A stretch of 64,000 nt of DNA from Curtobacterium pusillum (lineage in GTDB: Bacteria; Actinomycetota; Actinomycetes; Actinomycetales; Microbacteriaceae). A model generated the notes under the pieces. The model made no database searches. It was given only the letters and a program-made list of their open reading frames with translations, and was not told the DNA's origin. Below, piece after piece: positions 42,389 through 52,131 of this stretch. The position numbers and the translations under genes are program-made. The stretch covers positions 124,001 through 188,000 of the forward strand of contig NZ_JABMCE010000085.1 in NCBI RefSeq assembly GCF_013359865.1. The letters are read 5' to 3'. The first letter of the stretch is position 1, and each line of letters opens with the position of its first letter.

Positions 42389-44131
42389 CTACGCGAGCTG
42401 CGACGCGGACGTCAGCGGCACGATCACGCCGTGCGCCTCGCGCAGGACGTCGAGCGTGCGCTGGATCTCGTCCGCGCGCTCTTCGGGCGTCCAGCCCAGG
42501 GGCGACGCGAGCACGTCGGCCAGCTCGTCGAGCAGGTCGATCGTGACCCCGCCCACGAACGCGAGGTTCGTGCGCCGCAGCACCACGTCGACCAGGTGCA
42601 CGGCCTGCTCGTGCTCGGCGAAGTACGCGACCTCGGCGCGGGTGAGCGCCGGGTCCGACTCGAGGGGCTCGACGGGGCCGTTCACCAGGACGTCGACGAC
42701 CTCGGCGGCGCGGGTGCCGTAGCGCTCGAGCAGCCCCTCGACGATCGACGCGTCGAGGCCGTCCCGGTGCGACCTGATCCAGAGGGCACGCTGCGCGTCG
42801 GTGGTCGGGAACTCGTTGCCGCCGCCGATCGGGAGCCCTGCGGTGTCGACGGTGCGGGTGATGCCGAGCTTCGTGGTGACGTCGGTGGAGAGGTGCGCGG
42901 CGAGGGCGCGGAACGTGGTCCACTTGCCGCCGACGAGGGAGAGCACCGTGGTCCCCGGCAGCCCGGCGATCGGGGTGTCGACGATCCGGTAGTCGCGGGA
43001 CACGAAACCGGGGGCGGTGTCCTCGTGGCGGGGGAGCGGGCGGATGCCGGAGTAGCGGTAGACGATGTGGTCGCGGTTCAGCTCGATCTGCGGGAAGACG
43101 TGCTTCACGAGGCCGAAGAAGTAGTCGACCTCTTCCTCCGTGCAGACGGCCGGCTGTGACGGGTCGGCGTCGATGTCGGTCGTGCCGATGAGCACCCGGC
43201 CCTTGAGCGGGTAGATGAGGACGATGCGGCCGTCATTGTTCTCGAAGAACAGCTCGCGGCCCTTCGTTGCCTCGAGCAGCTCGGGGTTGTCGACGACGAT
43301 GTGGGAGCCCTTCGTGCCGCCCATGTACTTCGTCTCGCCGCCGAACGCCTCGTTCGTGAGGTCCGTCCAGGGTCCGGACGCGTTGATGACGACGTCGGCG
43401 GTGAAGACGAACTCGTCGCCGGTCTCCTGGTCGCGCAGCAGGACGCGGCCGTCCCGGGTGCCGGCGGCTTCGACGTAGTTCACGGCGCGGGCGGTGGACG
43501 CCGCACCGTCGCCCGACCCGGCGGCGAGGCCGTCCTTGAGGACGTCGAGTGCCAGGCGCTCCGGCTCGTGCACCGAGGCGTCGTAGTAGGTGCCGGTGTA
43601 CTTGAGGTCCTTGTTGAGCGCCGGCATGTCCTCGAGTGCCGCCTTCTTCGTGAGGAAGCGGTGCTTCGGGACCGAGCCGCCGTCGCGCGAGAAGGAGTCG
43701 TAGATCGTCATGCCGATCTTGATGAGCGCCGCACCGCGCTCCTTCGTGGAGCGCTGCTTGTGCGTGAGCATGCGCAGCGGGGCGTTCATGATGCCGGAGA
43801 ACGTCGAGAAGATCGGCATCGTGGTCTGCAGCGGCTTGACGTAGTGCGGCGCGATGCGGATGAGGCCGTTGCGCTCCTGCACGCTCTCGCGCACCAGGCG
43901 GAACTCGCCGTTCTCGAGGTAGCGGATGCCGCCGTGGATCATGTGGCTCGACGCGGCCGAGGCGCCGGAGGCGTAGTCGCCGCGCTCGACGAGGGCGACG
44001 TCGACTCCCTGCAGCGCGAGGTCGCGGAAGGTGGCGATGCCGTTGATGCCGCCACCGACGACGAGGACCTGTGCGTTCGGGCGCTCCGTGAGCGCGTTCA
44101 CCGTGTTCCGGGGCTGCGTCTTCTTCGACAT
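42389..44131 (-). CDS. glpD: Glycerol-3-phosphate dehydrogenase
   Basis: A 580-residue FAD enzyme that oxidises glycerol-3-phosphate to DHAP at the membrane. FAD-binding VVGGGINGIATFRDLALQG near the N-terminus, SSHMIHGGIRYLENGEF, GTTDIDADPSQP and the C-terminal GlpD cap domain are all present. The ribosome site AAGGAAG precedes the ATG. It diverges from an intact SorC regulator, and the gap holds two near-identical 16-base repeats that are likely operators. No glpK or glpF is nearby. Confidence 0.92.
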   Translation of the reverse strand: MSKKTQPRNTVNALTERPNAQVLVVGGGINGIATFRDLALQGVDVALVERGDYASGASAASSHMIHGGIRYLENGEFRLVRESVQERNGLIRIAPHYVKPLQTTMPIFSTFSGIMNAPLRMLTHKQRSTKERGAALIKIGMTIYDSFSRDGGSVPKHRFLTKKAALEDMPALNKDLKYTGTYYDASVHEPERLALDVLKDGLAAGSGDGAASTARAVNYVEAAGTRDGRVLLRDQETGDEFVFTADVVINASGPWTDLTNEAFGGETKYMGGTKGSHIVVDNPELLEATKGRELFFENNDGRIVLIYPLKGRVLIGTTDIDADPSQPAVCTEEEVDYFFGLVKHVFPQIELNRDHIVYRYSGIRPLPRHEDTAPGFVSRDYRIVDTPIAGLPGTTVLSLVGGKWTTFRALAAHLSTDVTTKLGITRTVDTAGLPIGGGNEFPTTDAQRALWIRSHRDGLDASIVEGLLERYGTRAAEVVDVLVNGPVEPLESDPALTRAEVAYFAEHEQAVHLVDVVLRRTNLAFVGGVTIDLLDELADVLASPLGWTPEERADEIQRTLDVLREAHGVIVPLTSASQLA

Positions 44132-44206
44132 CGTGCGTCGCTTCCTTGGTCGGTTCCGTGCTGGTCGACACGATCGTGCTCCCCGGTTGGGAGGTCGGGC
44201 AACTCG

Positions 44207-44297
44207 CGTGCACGAACGTGCAGCACGTCCGTCGCGACGTGCCGACGGAGGGCCAGGAGGCGCGACAGGGGTTGCAGAGGCCGTGCACGTCCGTGCA
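44207..44297. promoter_or_regulatory. Paired 16-base operator candidates between glpD and its SorC gene
   Basis: CGTGCACGAACGTGCA (44207-44222) and CGTGCACGTCCGTGCA (44282-44297) differ only at two central bases and are 75 bases apart, about seven helical turns. Each is made of two CGTGCA half-sites in direct orientation. The second ends 12 bases before the SorC start codon. Confidence 0.65.
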
Positions 44298-44309
44298 TGC
44301 TCGGTTCCC

Positions 44310-45272
44310 ATGAGTGACGCAGCGCAGTCCATGCGCACGCAGCAGGCGCTGCGCGCCGCGCATCTGTACTACCTGCAGGACCTGACGATGGACGCGATCG
44401 CCGACGAGCTCGGCACCTCGCGGTCGTCGGTGTCCCGCCTGCTGAAGTACGCGAGGGACACCGGGCTGGTCGACATCCAGATCCGCTCGCCCCTCGACCA
44501 GGCCGCCGCGCTCAGTCGGAGCATCCGGTCCCGGTTCGGCGTGCACGCGCACGTGGTTCCGGTGCCGGACCACACCAGCGACGTCGACCGTCTCGAACGG
44601 GTCGCGCTGTCCGCAGCACGGATCCTCACCCAGTACGTCGAGTCGAACATGGTGATCGGCATCTCGTGGGGGTCGACCGTGAGCGCGGTCAGCCGGTACC
44701 TCGTGCCGAAGACCACGCACGGCTCGACGGTCGTGCAGATCAACGGCGCCGCCAACACCCGCACGACCGGCATCGTCTACGCGTCCGAGATCCTGCGCCG
44801 GTTCGGCGAGGCGTACGGCGCGTTCGTGCAGCAGTTCCCCGTGCCGGCCTTCTTCGATGACCCGTCCACGAAGGAGGCCCTGTTCCGGGAGCGCTCGATC
44901 CGCCGCGTGCTCGACCTGCACGAACGGATGGACCTGGTGGTGTTCGGTGTCGGTGCGCCGCAGGCCCCCGTGCCCTCGCACGTGTACTCGGGCGGCTACC
45001 TCGACCCGTCCGACCGCGAGGACCTCGCGCAGGCGGAGGTCGTCGGCGACGTGTCCACCGTGTTCTACCGGGCGGACGGGTCGTGGAAGGACATCGGCGT
45101 CAACGCCCGGGCGGGCGCGCCGGACCTCGACACGATCAAGCGCGCACCACGCCGGGTCTGCGTGGTCGCCGGGCGTTCGAAGGCGGCGTCGCTGCGCGGG
45201 GCGCTGGCGGCCGGACTCATCACCGACCTCATCCTCGACGAGAGCGTGGGCCAGGCGATCCTGGAGCCGTGA
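44310..45272 (+). CDS. SorC/DeoR-family regulator, probable glpD regulator
   Basis: A 320-residue regulator: helix-turn-helix in TMDAIADELGTSRSSVSRLL (residues 26-45) and a NagB-like sugar-phosphate sensor domain (60-320) with GISWGSTVSAV. Length is normal. It faces glpD, and the gap has two repeats that can serve as its binding sites, so glycerol phosphate, DHAP or a related phosphate is a plausible effector. A later Met (44331) is an alternative start. Confidence 0.85.
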   Translation: MSDAAQSMRTQQALRAAHLYYLQDLTMDAIADELGTSRSSVSRLLKYARDTGLVDIQIRSPLDQAAALSRSIRSRFGVHAHVVPVPDHTSDVDRLERVALSAARILTQYVESNMVIGISWGSTVSAVSRYLVPKTTHGSTVVQINGAANTRTTGIVYASEILRRFGEAYGAFVQQFPVPAFFDDPSTKEALFRERSIRRVLDLHERMDLVVFGVGAPQAPVPSHVYSGGYLDPSDREDLAQAEVVGDVSTVFYRADGSWKDIGVNARAGAPDLDTIKRAPRRVCVVAGRSKAASLRGALAAGLITDLILDESVGQAILEP

Positions 45273-45321
45273 GTCGGGACGCGATCCGCTCTTGTCGGCG
45301 TTGCCGGGTAGGTTCGGATGC

Positions 45322-46290
45322 ATGGTCGCCATGCCCGATACCCGCCCGCCCGGCGACACGCGGTACTTCCGGCGGCTCATGGGCACGGATGTCGACCAGG
45401 CACTCGCGTTCTTCACCGGCGACTACGACTTCCGCACCCCTCGCGTCCGGCGTACCAGGCCGCAGGCCCACTGGGACTTCGCCGGCGTCGGGGACGAGCG
45501 ACTGTCCCTCCGGTCGTCGCGCTTCCTCGTCGACCTGCGGAGCGACAGTCGTGTCGACGACGAGTTCGTGGTCGCCTGGATGCGCAGCGGTTCGAGCACG
45601 CTCACGCACGACGGTACGTCGTACGACCTCGAGCCGGGCGTCCCAGTCGTGCTGCCGTTCGCGGCCGCCTACGAACTGCACCACCGTGACATCGCGCTCA
45701 ACCTCGTGCACCTCGACGCCGCGTTCGTCCGGTCCGTCGTGGGCGAGGACGACTTCGCGTTCGAGCCGATGCGCCGCCCGTCGGCCGAGGGGATGCGGAC
45801 GTGGCAGTCCGTCGTCCGCGCCTACTCGTCCACGTGGCTCGACGTCGACCACGGGCTGACCGAGTCCTCGCAGCGGGACATCGCCGAGGCGTTCGCGAGT
45901 GCGGCGATCGCCGCGTTCCCCCAGCGTGATCGATGGCGGTCGGCCGTGACCGGCAGCGGGCCCGAGCACGAGCGGCTGAGACGTGCGCTCGAGTACGTGC
46001 ACGAGCACGCGCGCGACGCGATCGGCACGCCCGAGATCGCCGCCGCCGCGGGCCTCAGCCCGCGGGGGTTGCAGCAGTCGCTCCGGCGGCACCTCGACCA
46101 GACGCCCGGCGACCTGCTCCGCAGCGTGCGGCTCGACGGTGCACGAGCCGACCTCGTGCGGGCCGACCGCGACGAGACCTCGGTGGCGGACGTCGCGCGG
46201 GCCTGGGGCTTCGGGCACCTCGGGCGGTTCTCGGCGACGTACCGCGCCCGCTTCGGGGAACTGCCGAGCGAGTCGCTCCGTTCGCGCTGA
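45322..46290 (+). CDS. AraC-family transcriptional regulator
   Basis: A 322-residue regulator with an AraC-binding-like N-terminal domain (residues 30-200) and the double helix-turn-helix at about 220-318 (TPEIAAAAGLSPRGLQQSLRRHL, then SVADVARAWGFGHLGRFSATYRARFGE). TAGGTT lies seven bases before the ATG. It precedes the alanine dehydrogenase gene on the same strand and may regulate it, or an unlinked target. Confidence 0.85.
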   Translation: MVAMPDTRPPGDTRYFRRLMGTDVDQALAFFTGDYDFRTPRVRRTRPQAHWDFAGVGDERLSLRSSRFLVDLRSDSRVDDEFVVAWMRSGSSTLTHDGTSYDLEPGVPVVLPFAAAYELHHRDIALNLVHLDAAFVRSVVGEDDFAFEPMRRPSAEGMRTWQSVVRAYSSTWLDVDHGLTESSQRDIAEAFASAAIAAFPQRDRWRSAVTGSGPEHERLRRALEYVHEHARDAIGTPEIAAAAGLSPRGLQQSLRRHLDQTPGDLLRSVRLDGARADLVRADRDETSVADVARAWGFGHLGRFSATYRARFGELPSESLRSR

Positions 46291-46409
46291 CACCGAATTC
46301 CGTGGCACGGATTCGCGAGAACCTGCCCGGATGTTCTGCCGTCACGTCGCTGTAACGAACCCGGCGCTCAATGGTGGGGACGAACGCACCGCCCACGAAG
46401 GAGTCCGCA

Positions 46410-47510
46410 ATGCTCATCGGCGTCCCCACCGAGATCAAGAACAACGAGTTCCGCGTCGCCGCCACCCCTGCCGGCGTCGCCGAGTTGGCACTGCACGGCC
46501 ACGAGGTGCTCGTGCAGGCGGGCGCCGGGGACGGATCGTCCTTCGCGGACGCCGAGTACGCGGCCGCCGGAGCCACGATCGTGGGTTCGGCGGACGACGT
46601 CTGGTCGCGGGCCGAGCTCGTCCTCAAGGTGAAGGAGCCGGTCGCGTCCGAGTACGACTCGATCCGGCCCGGCCAGGTGCTGTTCACCTACCTGCACCTC
46701 GCGGCGGACCGTCCGCTCACCGACGCCCTCGTCGACTCGGGCGCGACCGCGATCGCCTACGAGACCGTGCAGCTGCCGGATCGGTCGCTGCCGCTGCTCT
46801 CGCCGATGTCCGAGATCGCCGGACGGCTCTCGGCGCAGGTCGGCGCGAACCACCTCATGCGCGCGAACGGCGGTCGCGGGCTGCTGCTCGGTGGCGTCCC
46901 CGGTACGCCGAAGGGCCGCGTCGTGGTCATCGGCGGCGGGGTCGCAGGGGAGCACGCCGCGACGATGGCGCTCGGCATGGGTGCCGACGTGACGGTGTTC
47001 GACATCAGCCTGCCGCGGCTCCGTGCGCTCGACGCCCGGTTCGACGGCCGGATCACCACGCTGCGGTCGTCCTCGCACGCCATCGCCGAGGCACTGCGAA
47101 CCGCTGACCTCGTCATCGGATCCGTCCTCATCCCGGGCGCCTCGGCACCGAAACTCGTGACCGACGCCATGGTCGCGGACATGCAGCCCGGGTCGGTGCT
47201 CGTCGACATCGCGATCGACCAGGGCGGCTGCTTCGAGGGCTCCCACCCGACGACCCACGACGACCCGACCTTCGCCGTGCACGACACCGTGTACTACTGC
47301 GTCGCCAACATGCCCGGCGCGGTGCCCCGGACCAGCACGATCTCCCTGACGAACGCCACGCTGCCGTACGCCGTGGCGATCGCGAACCAGGGGTGGGAAG
47401 CGGCGACCGCCGCCGACCCGGCGCTGGCGCTCGGGGTGAACGTGCACGCGGGGCGGGTCGTGAACGAGGCGGTCGCGGCCGCGCACGGCCTGACGCCGGC
47501 GGTGCGCTGA
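46410..47510 (+). CDS. ald: Alanine dehydrogenase
   Basis: A 366-residue NAD-dependent enzyme that interconverts L-alanine and pyruvate plus ammonia. Canonical blocks: [38 protein letters not shown], the NAD site [13 protein letters not shown], and [20 protein letters not shown]. The GAAGGAG site fixes the start at MLIGVP, not the upstream ATG at 46371. Confidence 0.95.
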   Translation: MLIGVPTEIKNNEFRVAATPAGVAELALHGHEVLVQAGAGDGSSFADAEYAAAGATIVGSADDVWSRAELVLKVKEPVASEYDSIRPGQVLFTYLHLAADRPLTDALVDSGATAIAYETVQLPDRSLPLLSPMSEIAGRLSAQVGANHLMRANGGRGLLLGGVPGTPKGRVVVIGGGVAGEHAATMALGMGADVTVFDISLPRLRALDARFDGRITTLRSSSHAIAEALRTADLVIGSVLIPGASAPKLVTDAMVADMQPGSVLVDIAIDQGGCFEGSHPTTHDDPTFAVHDTVYYCVANMPGAVPRTSTISLTNATLPYAVAIANQGWEAATAADPALALGVNVHAGRVVNEAVAAAHGLTPAVR

Positions 47511-47544
47511 CGCGGCGCCACCTCGCCCTGCGTACGGTGGGGGC

Positions 47545-48528
47545 GTGAGCGTCGAACTGAACACCGTCTACGTCGACCGGATCGCCCCGATCCCGAGTCC
47601 CTCGCTCGACGACACGTTCCGGATGCTCGAGGACCAGGGCGCCAGTGCGTGCATCGTCCTCCACCGGCCCGATGCCGAGGAACTCGGCGACGTCGCGGTC
47701 GCCCTCGGCCTGCACGAACTCGCGGTCGAGGACTCCGCCGAGGGTCACCAGCGCCCGAAGCTCGAGCGCTACGGTTCGACGCTCTTCGCGGTCCTCAAGC
47801 CCGCGCTGTACAACGACCGGCAGGAGGAAGTGGAGTTCGGCGAGGTCCACGCCTTCGTCGGCGAGGACTTCTTCCTCGCTGTCGTCCAGGCCGACCCGCG
47901 GGGCAAGCAGACCGTGCCACGGGCCCTGCAGCGGATGAGCGGCAAGCCGGGCCTCGTCACGGTGGGACCGCAGGCGCAGCTCTGGGCCCTGATGGACTCG
48001 ATCGTCGACGGCTACGTACCGGTGATCGACGGCCTCGAGGAGGACATCAACCAGATCGAGGAGCAGCTCTTCGCGGGCGAGGCCGGTGTCTCCCGCCGCA
48101 TCTACGAGCTGTTCGGCGAGGTCGTCGACTTCCAGCGGGCCGCCCGTCCGCTCATCCACATGATCGAGAACCTGCACCGTGGAGCCGAGAAGTACCACCT
48201 GCCGGTGGAGATGCAGCGCCGGTTCCGCGACGTCCTCGACCACGCGATCCGGACGGTGGAGCGGTTGGACACCTTCCGGCAACTGCTGCAGAACGCGCTG
48301 ACGGTCGACTCGACGCTCGCCGCCCAGAAGCAGAACGACGACACGAAGCGCATCTCGGGCTGGGCGGCGATCCTGTTCGCACCGACGCTCGTCGCCGCGA
48401 TCTACGGCATGAACTTCGCGCACATGCCCGAGTTGCAGTGGCCGTGGGGGTACCCGCTGGCGCTCGTGGCGATGGTGCTGTTCGCCGCCGTGCTGTGGGT
48501 GGTGTTCAAGGTCAAACGCTGGTTCTGA
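47545..48528 (+). CDS. corA: CorA-family magnesium/cobalt channel
   Basis: A 327-residue CorA protein: a long soluble domain with coiled helices, two C-terminal membrane helices and the selectivity motif YGMNF just after the first. A basic end (KVKRWF) follows. Leaderless start: TACGGT six bases before the GTG. Confidence 0.92.
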   Translation: MSVELNTVYVDRIAPIPSPSLDDTFRMLEDQGASACIVLHRPDAEELGDVAVALGLHELAVEDSAEGHQRPKLERYGSTLFAVLKPALYNDRQEEVEFGEVHAFVGEDFFLAVVQADPRGKQTVPRALQRMSGKPGLVTVGPQAQLWALMDSIVDGYVPVIDGLEEDINQIEEQLFAGEAGVSRRIYELFGEVVDFQRAARPLIHMIENLHRGAEKYHLPVEMQRRFRDVLDHAIRTVERLDTFRQLLQNALTVDSTLAAQKQNDDTKRISGWAAILFAPTLVAAIYGMNFAHMPELQWPWGYPLALVAMVLFAAVLWVVFKVKRWF

Positions 48529-48572
48529 CGCGTCGTCCTGCGCGCTGGGGGTGAGCCGATAGGCTTCCCGAT

Positions 48573-49865
48573 ATGCCGCACACCGGACACGCGACACGCG
48601 CGACCCCTGTCTGGGCACTCAAGCTCGCCGTCGTCACCGCGCTCGTCGGCGTCGCGGGTGGCATCGCCGGCGTCTCGGTCTGGCTCGCCCTGCAGCTCAT
48701 CCAGTTCGTCGCGTTCGGGTACCCGTTCGGCGGTCACCTCGAGGCGGCCGACGCCCCGTCGGCGGGCAACCGCCTCGTCGCGCTCGTCGCGGCCGGGGTC
48801 CTGACCGGGTTCGCCTGGTGGGCGCTCCGTCGCTGGGCACGCCCGGTCGTGTCGGTACCCGCTGCCGTGGGCGGCAAGCGGATGCCCGTGTTCTCGACGG
48901 TCGCGAACGCCGGCGTGCAGATCCTCGCCGTGGGGCTCGGAGCCTCCATCGGCAAGGAGGTCGCGCCGCGCGAGATCGGCGCCTGGCTGTCCCAGCTCGT
49001 GACCGCTCGGGCCGGTCTCACCGGTCGTGAGACGAAGATCCTCGTCGCGTGCGGTGCCGCCGCGGGCCTCGCCGCCGTGTACGACGTCCCGCTGGGCGGT
49101 GCGCTGTTCGCGGTCGAGGTGCTGCTCGGCGAGCTGACCTTCGCCACCGCGCTGCCGGCGTTCGCGACGAGTGCCATCGCGGCGTTCGTGGCCCGGCTCG
49201 TCATCCCCGACGAGGTGCTGTACCACGTGCCGGCGATGCACCTCTCGCCGTCGCTGCTCGTCTGGGCCGTGATCGTCGGCCCCGTGCTGGGGTTCGCCGG
49301 TGTCGCGTTCGTCAAGCTCACGAACGGGCTGCAGGGCCTCGCGCCGAAGGGCTGGCACCTGCTGGTCGTGCTCCCGGTCGTGTTCGCGATGGTCGGGGTC
49401 ATCGCGGTGCCGTTCCCGGAGATCCTCGGCAACGGGCGCGCCCTCGGCCTGGTGGCGATGAACGCGTCCCTCGACGCCGGGTCCGTCGCGGGGCTGTCGC
49501 CGATCGTGTTCCTCCTCGTCCTCGGTGTCATCCGGACGATCACGACCTCGGCCACCATCGGCGCCGGGGCCGTCGGCGGCACGCTCACCCCCTCCATCGC
49601 GATCGGGTCGGCCGTCGGCGGTGGACTCGGTGGGCTGTGGCTCCTGCTCTGGCCGACCGACGGTCCGAGCCTCACCGCCTTCGCGTTCATCGGTGCCGCC
49701 GCCTTCCTCGCCACGACGATGCGCGCTCCGTTCACCGCCCTCGTGCTCGTCGTCGAGTTCACCCAGCAGGGCACGGACATCCTCATCCCGTCGCTCCTGG
49801 CCGTCTCCGGATCGGTGGCCGTCGGCTACGTGCTCGCCCGTCGGCGCAGCGCACAGATGGTCTGA
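48573..49865 (+). CDS. ClC-family chloride channel or H+/Cl- antiporter
   Basis: A 430-residue ClC protein. The Glu gate lies in GASIGKEVAPREIGAW, a variant of the usual GREGP; the C-terminal anion loop is GAGAVGGTLTPSIAIG. Ten or more helices; no CBS domain. The Val-Ala in the gate loop in place of Gly is unusual and may affect selectivity. TAGGCT lies seven bases before the ATG. Confidence 0.88.
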   Translation: MPHTGHATRATPVWALKLAVVTALVGVAGGIAGVSVWLALQLIQFVAFGYPFGGHLEAADAPSAGNRLVALVAAGVLTGFAWWALRRWARPVVSVPAAVGGKRMPVFSTVANAGVQILAVGLGASIGKEVAPREIGAWLSQLVTARAGLTGRETKILVACGAAAGLAAVYDVPLGGALFAVEVLLGELTFATALPAFATSAIAAFVARLVIPDEVLYHVPAMHLSPSLLVWAVIVGPVLGFAGVAFVKLTNGLQGLAPKGWHLLVVLPVVFAMVGVIAVPFPEILGNGRALGLVAMNASLDAGSVAGLSPIVFLLVLGVIRTITTSATIGAGAVGGTLTPSIAIGSAVGGGLGGLWLLLWPTDGPSLTAFAFIGAAAFLATTMRAPFTALVLVVEFTQQGTDILIPSLLAVSGSVAVGYVLARRRSAQMV

Positions 49866-49961
49866 AACGCTCGTCACGAACCGGTGCGCGAGCCGGACAC
49901 GCGGCCTAGCATCGGCTGCAGGACGGGGCATCGGGCTCCGCCCCGAGGTGAGGAGCTGCCG

Positions 49962-50174
49962 ATGGCGGGGTTGGACGACATCACGAAGAAGGCGCAGGAG
50001 TTCCTGAAGGACGGCAAGGTCCAGGACGCCCTGAAGAGCGAGCAGGCGGAGGGCATCAGCGACAAGGTGCTCGACGGAGTCGTCGATGCGGTGAAGAAGG
50101 CGACGGGCGGCAAGTTCGACGACAAGATCGACGGTGCCCGCGACGCTGCGGACAAGCGGATCGGCAACCAGTAG
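49962..50174 (+). CDS. MT0933/Rv0909-like antitoxin-family protein, orphan
   Basis: A 70-residue, Lys/Asp-rich helical protein (MAGLDDITKKAQEFLKDGK, then SDKVLDGVVDAVKKATGGKF and DKIDGARDAADKRIG), matching the family that includes the Rv0909 antitoxin. A GAGGAG site precedes the ATG. In Mycobacterium its partner is an SRPBCC-fold toxin next door; no such gene follows here (next is sufS), so this is either an orphan or has another job. Confidence 0.75.
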   Translation: MAGLDDITKKAQEFLKDGKVQDALKSEQAEGISDKVLDGVVDAVKKATGGKFDDKIDGARDAADKRIGNQ

Positions 50175-50276
50175 TCGCACGACACGGACGACCCCGGGCC
50201 GTGTGGTCCGGGGTCGTTCGCCATCAGCGGGACCGGCCGACTGGACGCCGCGCCGTCCGCGGACCACCATTGTCTG

Positions 50277-51587
50277 GTGACTGTCGTGGCGCCGAACCAA
50301 CCGCTCACCGAGTCCGAGGTCGAGGCGATCAAACGGGACTTCCCGATCCTCCAGCAGGAGGTGAACGGGTTCCCCCTCGCGTACCTCGACTCCGGTGCCA
50401 CGGCCGAACGACCCCGCCAGGTCCTCAAGGCCGAACGCCGCTTCCTCGAGCACGACAACGCCGCCGTGCACCGCGGCGCCCACACCCTTGCGGCGCTCAG
50501 CACCGACGCGTACGAGGACGCCCGCACCACCGTCGCCGGCTTCATCGGCGCGGCGTCGGCGTCAGAGGTCGTGTGGACGTCGAACGCCACGGACGCCCTC
50601 AACCTCGTCGCGTACGGCATCGCGAACGCCAGCCGTGGTCGCGGGGGAGCGGACGCCGAGCGCTTCCGCATCGGGCCGGGTGACGAGGTCCTCGTCACCG
50701 AGGCCGAGCACCACGCGAACCTCGTCCCCTGGCAGGAGCTCGCCGCGCTGACCGGTGCGACGCTCCGCTGGGTCCCGGTCGCGGACGATGGCACCTGGAC
50801 CGCCGAGGACGCCGTCGCCCTGATCTCCGAACGGACGAAGGTCGTCGCGTTCGCCCACGTCTCGAACGTCACCGGGATGGTCGCGCCGGTGTCGGCCGTC
50901 GTCGCAGCCGCGCACGCGCACGGCGCCCTCGTCGTGCTCGACGCCTGCCAGTCGGCACCCCACCGGCCGCTCGACGTGCAGGCGCTCGACGTCGACTTCG
51001 CCGTGTTCTCCGGGCACAAGATGCTCGGCCCGAACGGCATCGGTGTGCTCTGGGGACGGCACGAGCTCCTCGACGCGCTGCCACCGTTCCGCACCGGCGG
51101 CTCCATGATCACGACGGTGACGATGGAGCACACCGACTTCATGCCGGCGCCCGAGCGCTTCGAGGCCGGCACGCAGCCGGTGTCCCAGGCCGTGGCGCTC
51201 GCCGAGGCCGTCCGCTACCTCCAGGGCATCGGCATGGAGCGGGTCCGCGCGCACGAGGAGCACCTCGCACGACGGCTGCTGGACGGGCTCGCCGGGATCC
51301 CCGGCATCCGCGTGGTCGGACCACCGGCCGGGGTTCCCCGGTCGGGCCTCGTGTCGTTCGACGTCGACGGCGTCCACGCACACGACGTCTCGCAGTACCT
51401 CGACGCGCAGGGCATCGCGGTGCGCTCGGGTCACCACTGCGCCCAACCCCTGCACCGCCGGCTCGGCCTCGTCGCCACGAGCCGCGCGAGCACGTACGTG
51501 TACACGACCGACCAGGACGTCGACCGCTTCCTCAGCGCGGTGGGCGAGATCCGTGGCTACTTCGGCGCGGACGGGGTGGACGCGTGA
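50277..51587 (+). CDS. sufS: Cysteine desulfurase SufS
   Basis: A 436-residue PLP enzyme that takes sulfur from cysteine for iron-sulfur cluster assembly. PLP lysine is in FSGHKMLGP; the persulfide cysteine is in RSGHHCAQP. NVTGMVAPV and DACQSAPHRP are the usual active-site blocks. Start is GTG. Its stop overlaps the GTG of sufU (GTGA). The rest of the suf operon is not in the window. Confidence 0.93.
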   Translation: MTVVAPNQPLTESEVEAIKRDFPILQQEVNGFPLAYLDSGATAERPRQVLKAERRFLEHDNAAVHRGAHTLAALSTDAYEDARTTVAGFIGAASASEVVWTSNATDALNLVAYGIANASRGRGGADAERFRIGPGDEVLVTEAEHHANLVPWQELAALTGATLRWVPVADDGTWTAEDAVALISERTKVVAFAHVSNVTGMVAPVSAVVAAAHAHGALVVLDACQSAPHRPLDVQALDVDFAVFSGHKMLGPNGIGVLWGRHELLDALPPFRTGGSMITTVTMEHTDFMPAPERFEAGTQPVSQAVALAEAVRYLQGIGMERVRAHEEHLARRLLDGLAGIPGIRVVGPPAGVPRSGLVSFDVDGVHAHDVSQYLDAQGIAVRSGHHCAQPLHRRLGLVATSRASTYVYTTDQDVDRFLSAVGEIRGYFGADGVDA

Positions 51588-52027
51588 ACGCCCTCGACTC
51601 GCTCTACCAGCAGGTCATCCTCGACCATGCCAAGGCCCGGCACGGCGACGGCCCGCTCGAGGCCGCCGACGCCGAACACTTCGAACGGAACCCCACCTGC
51701 GGCGACGAGATCACCGTGCGGGTGCGGCTCGAACCAGGAACGGACCGCATCGCCGAACTGGCGTGGCAGGGCGACGGCTGCTCGATCTCGATGGCCTCGG
51801 CGTCCGTGCTCACCGACATGGCCGTCGGCCGCACCGTCCCCGAGCTCCTCGCGCTCACCGAGGCGTTCCGCACGATGATGCGCTCCCGCGGGACCGGCGA
51901 ACCCGACGAGGACGTCCTCGAGGACCTCGTCGCGTTCCACGGCGTCTCGAAGTTCGTCATGCGCGTGAAGTGCGGCATGCTCGCCTGGGTCGCGGCCGAG
52001 GCCGCGGTGCGCGACGCGACCGCCTGA
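51584..52027 (+). CDS. sufU: SufU sulfur-transfer protein
   Basis: A 147-residue SufU/IscU-like zinc protein that accepts sulfur from SufS. Three conserved cysteines are in NPTCGD, GDGCSISMASAS and KCGML. Translationally coupled to sufS by a four-base overlap. A half-copy of a family A repeat follows around 52058. Confidence 0.93.
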   Translation: MNALDSLYQQVILDHAKARHGDGPLEAADAEHFERNPTCGDEITVRVRLEPGTDRIAELAWQGDGCSISMASASVLTDMAVGRTVPELLALTEAFRTMMRSRGTGEPDEDVLEDLVAFHGVSKFVMRVKCGMLAWVAAEAAVRDATA

Positions 52028-52131
52028 GGGGCCGCCGGTGGTGGCGGACCCGCGCCGCGCCTCCAGGCCGTCCGCGTCACACGACGCAACGTCCGAGACG
52101 GTCCCGGGGCACCGCACGTAGCCTCGCGCGG

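Noticed and set aside
44310..45272. Assigning this SorC protein to the polyol cluster that lost its regulator
   Set aside because: It lies 5 kb away and faces glpD with its own paired repeats; the polyol promoter does not contain the CGTGCA repeats.
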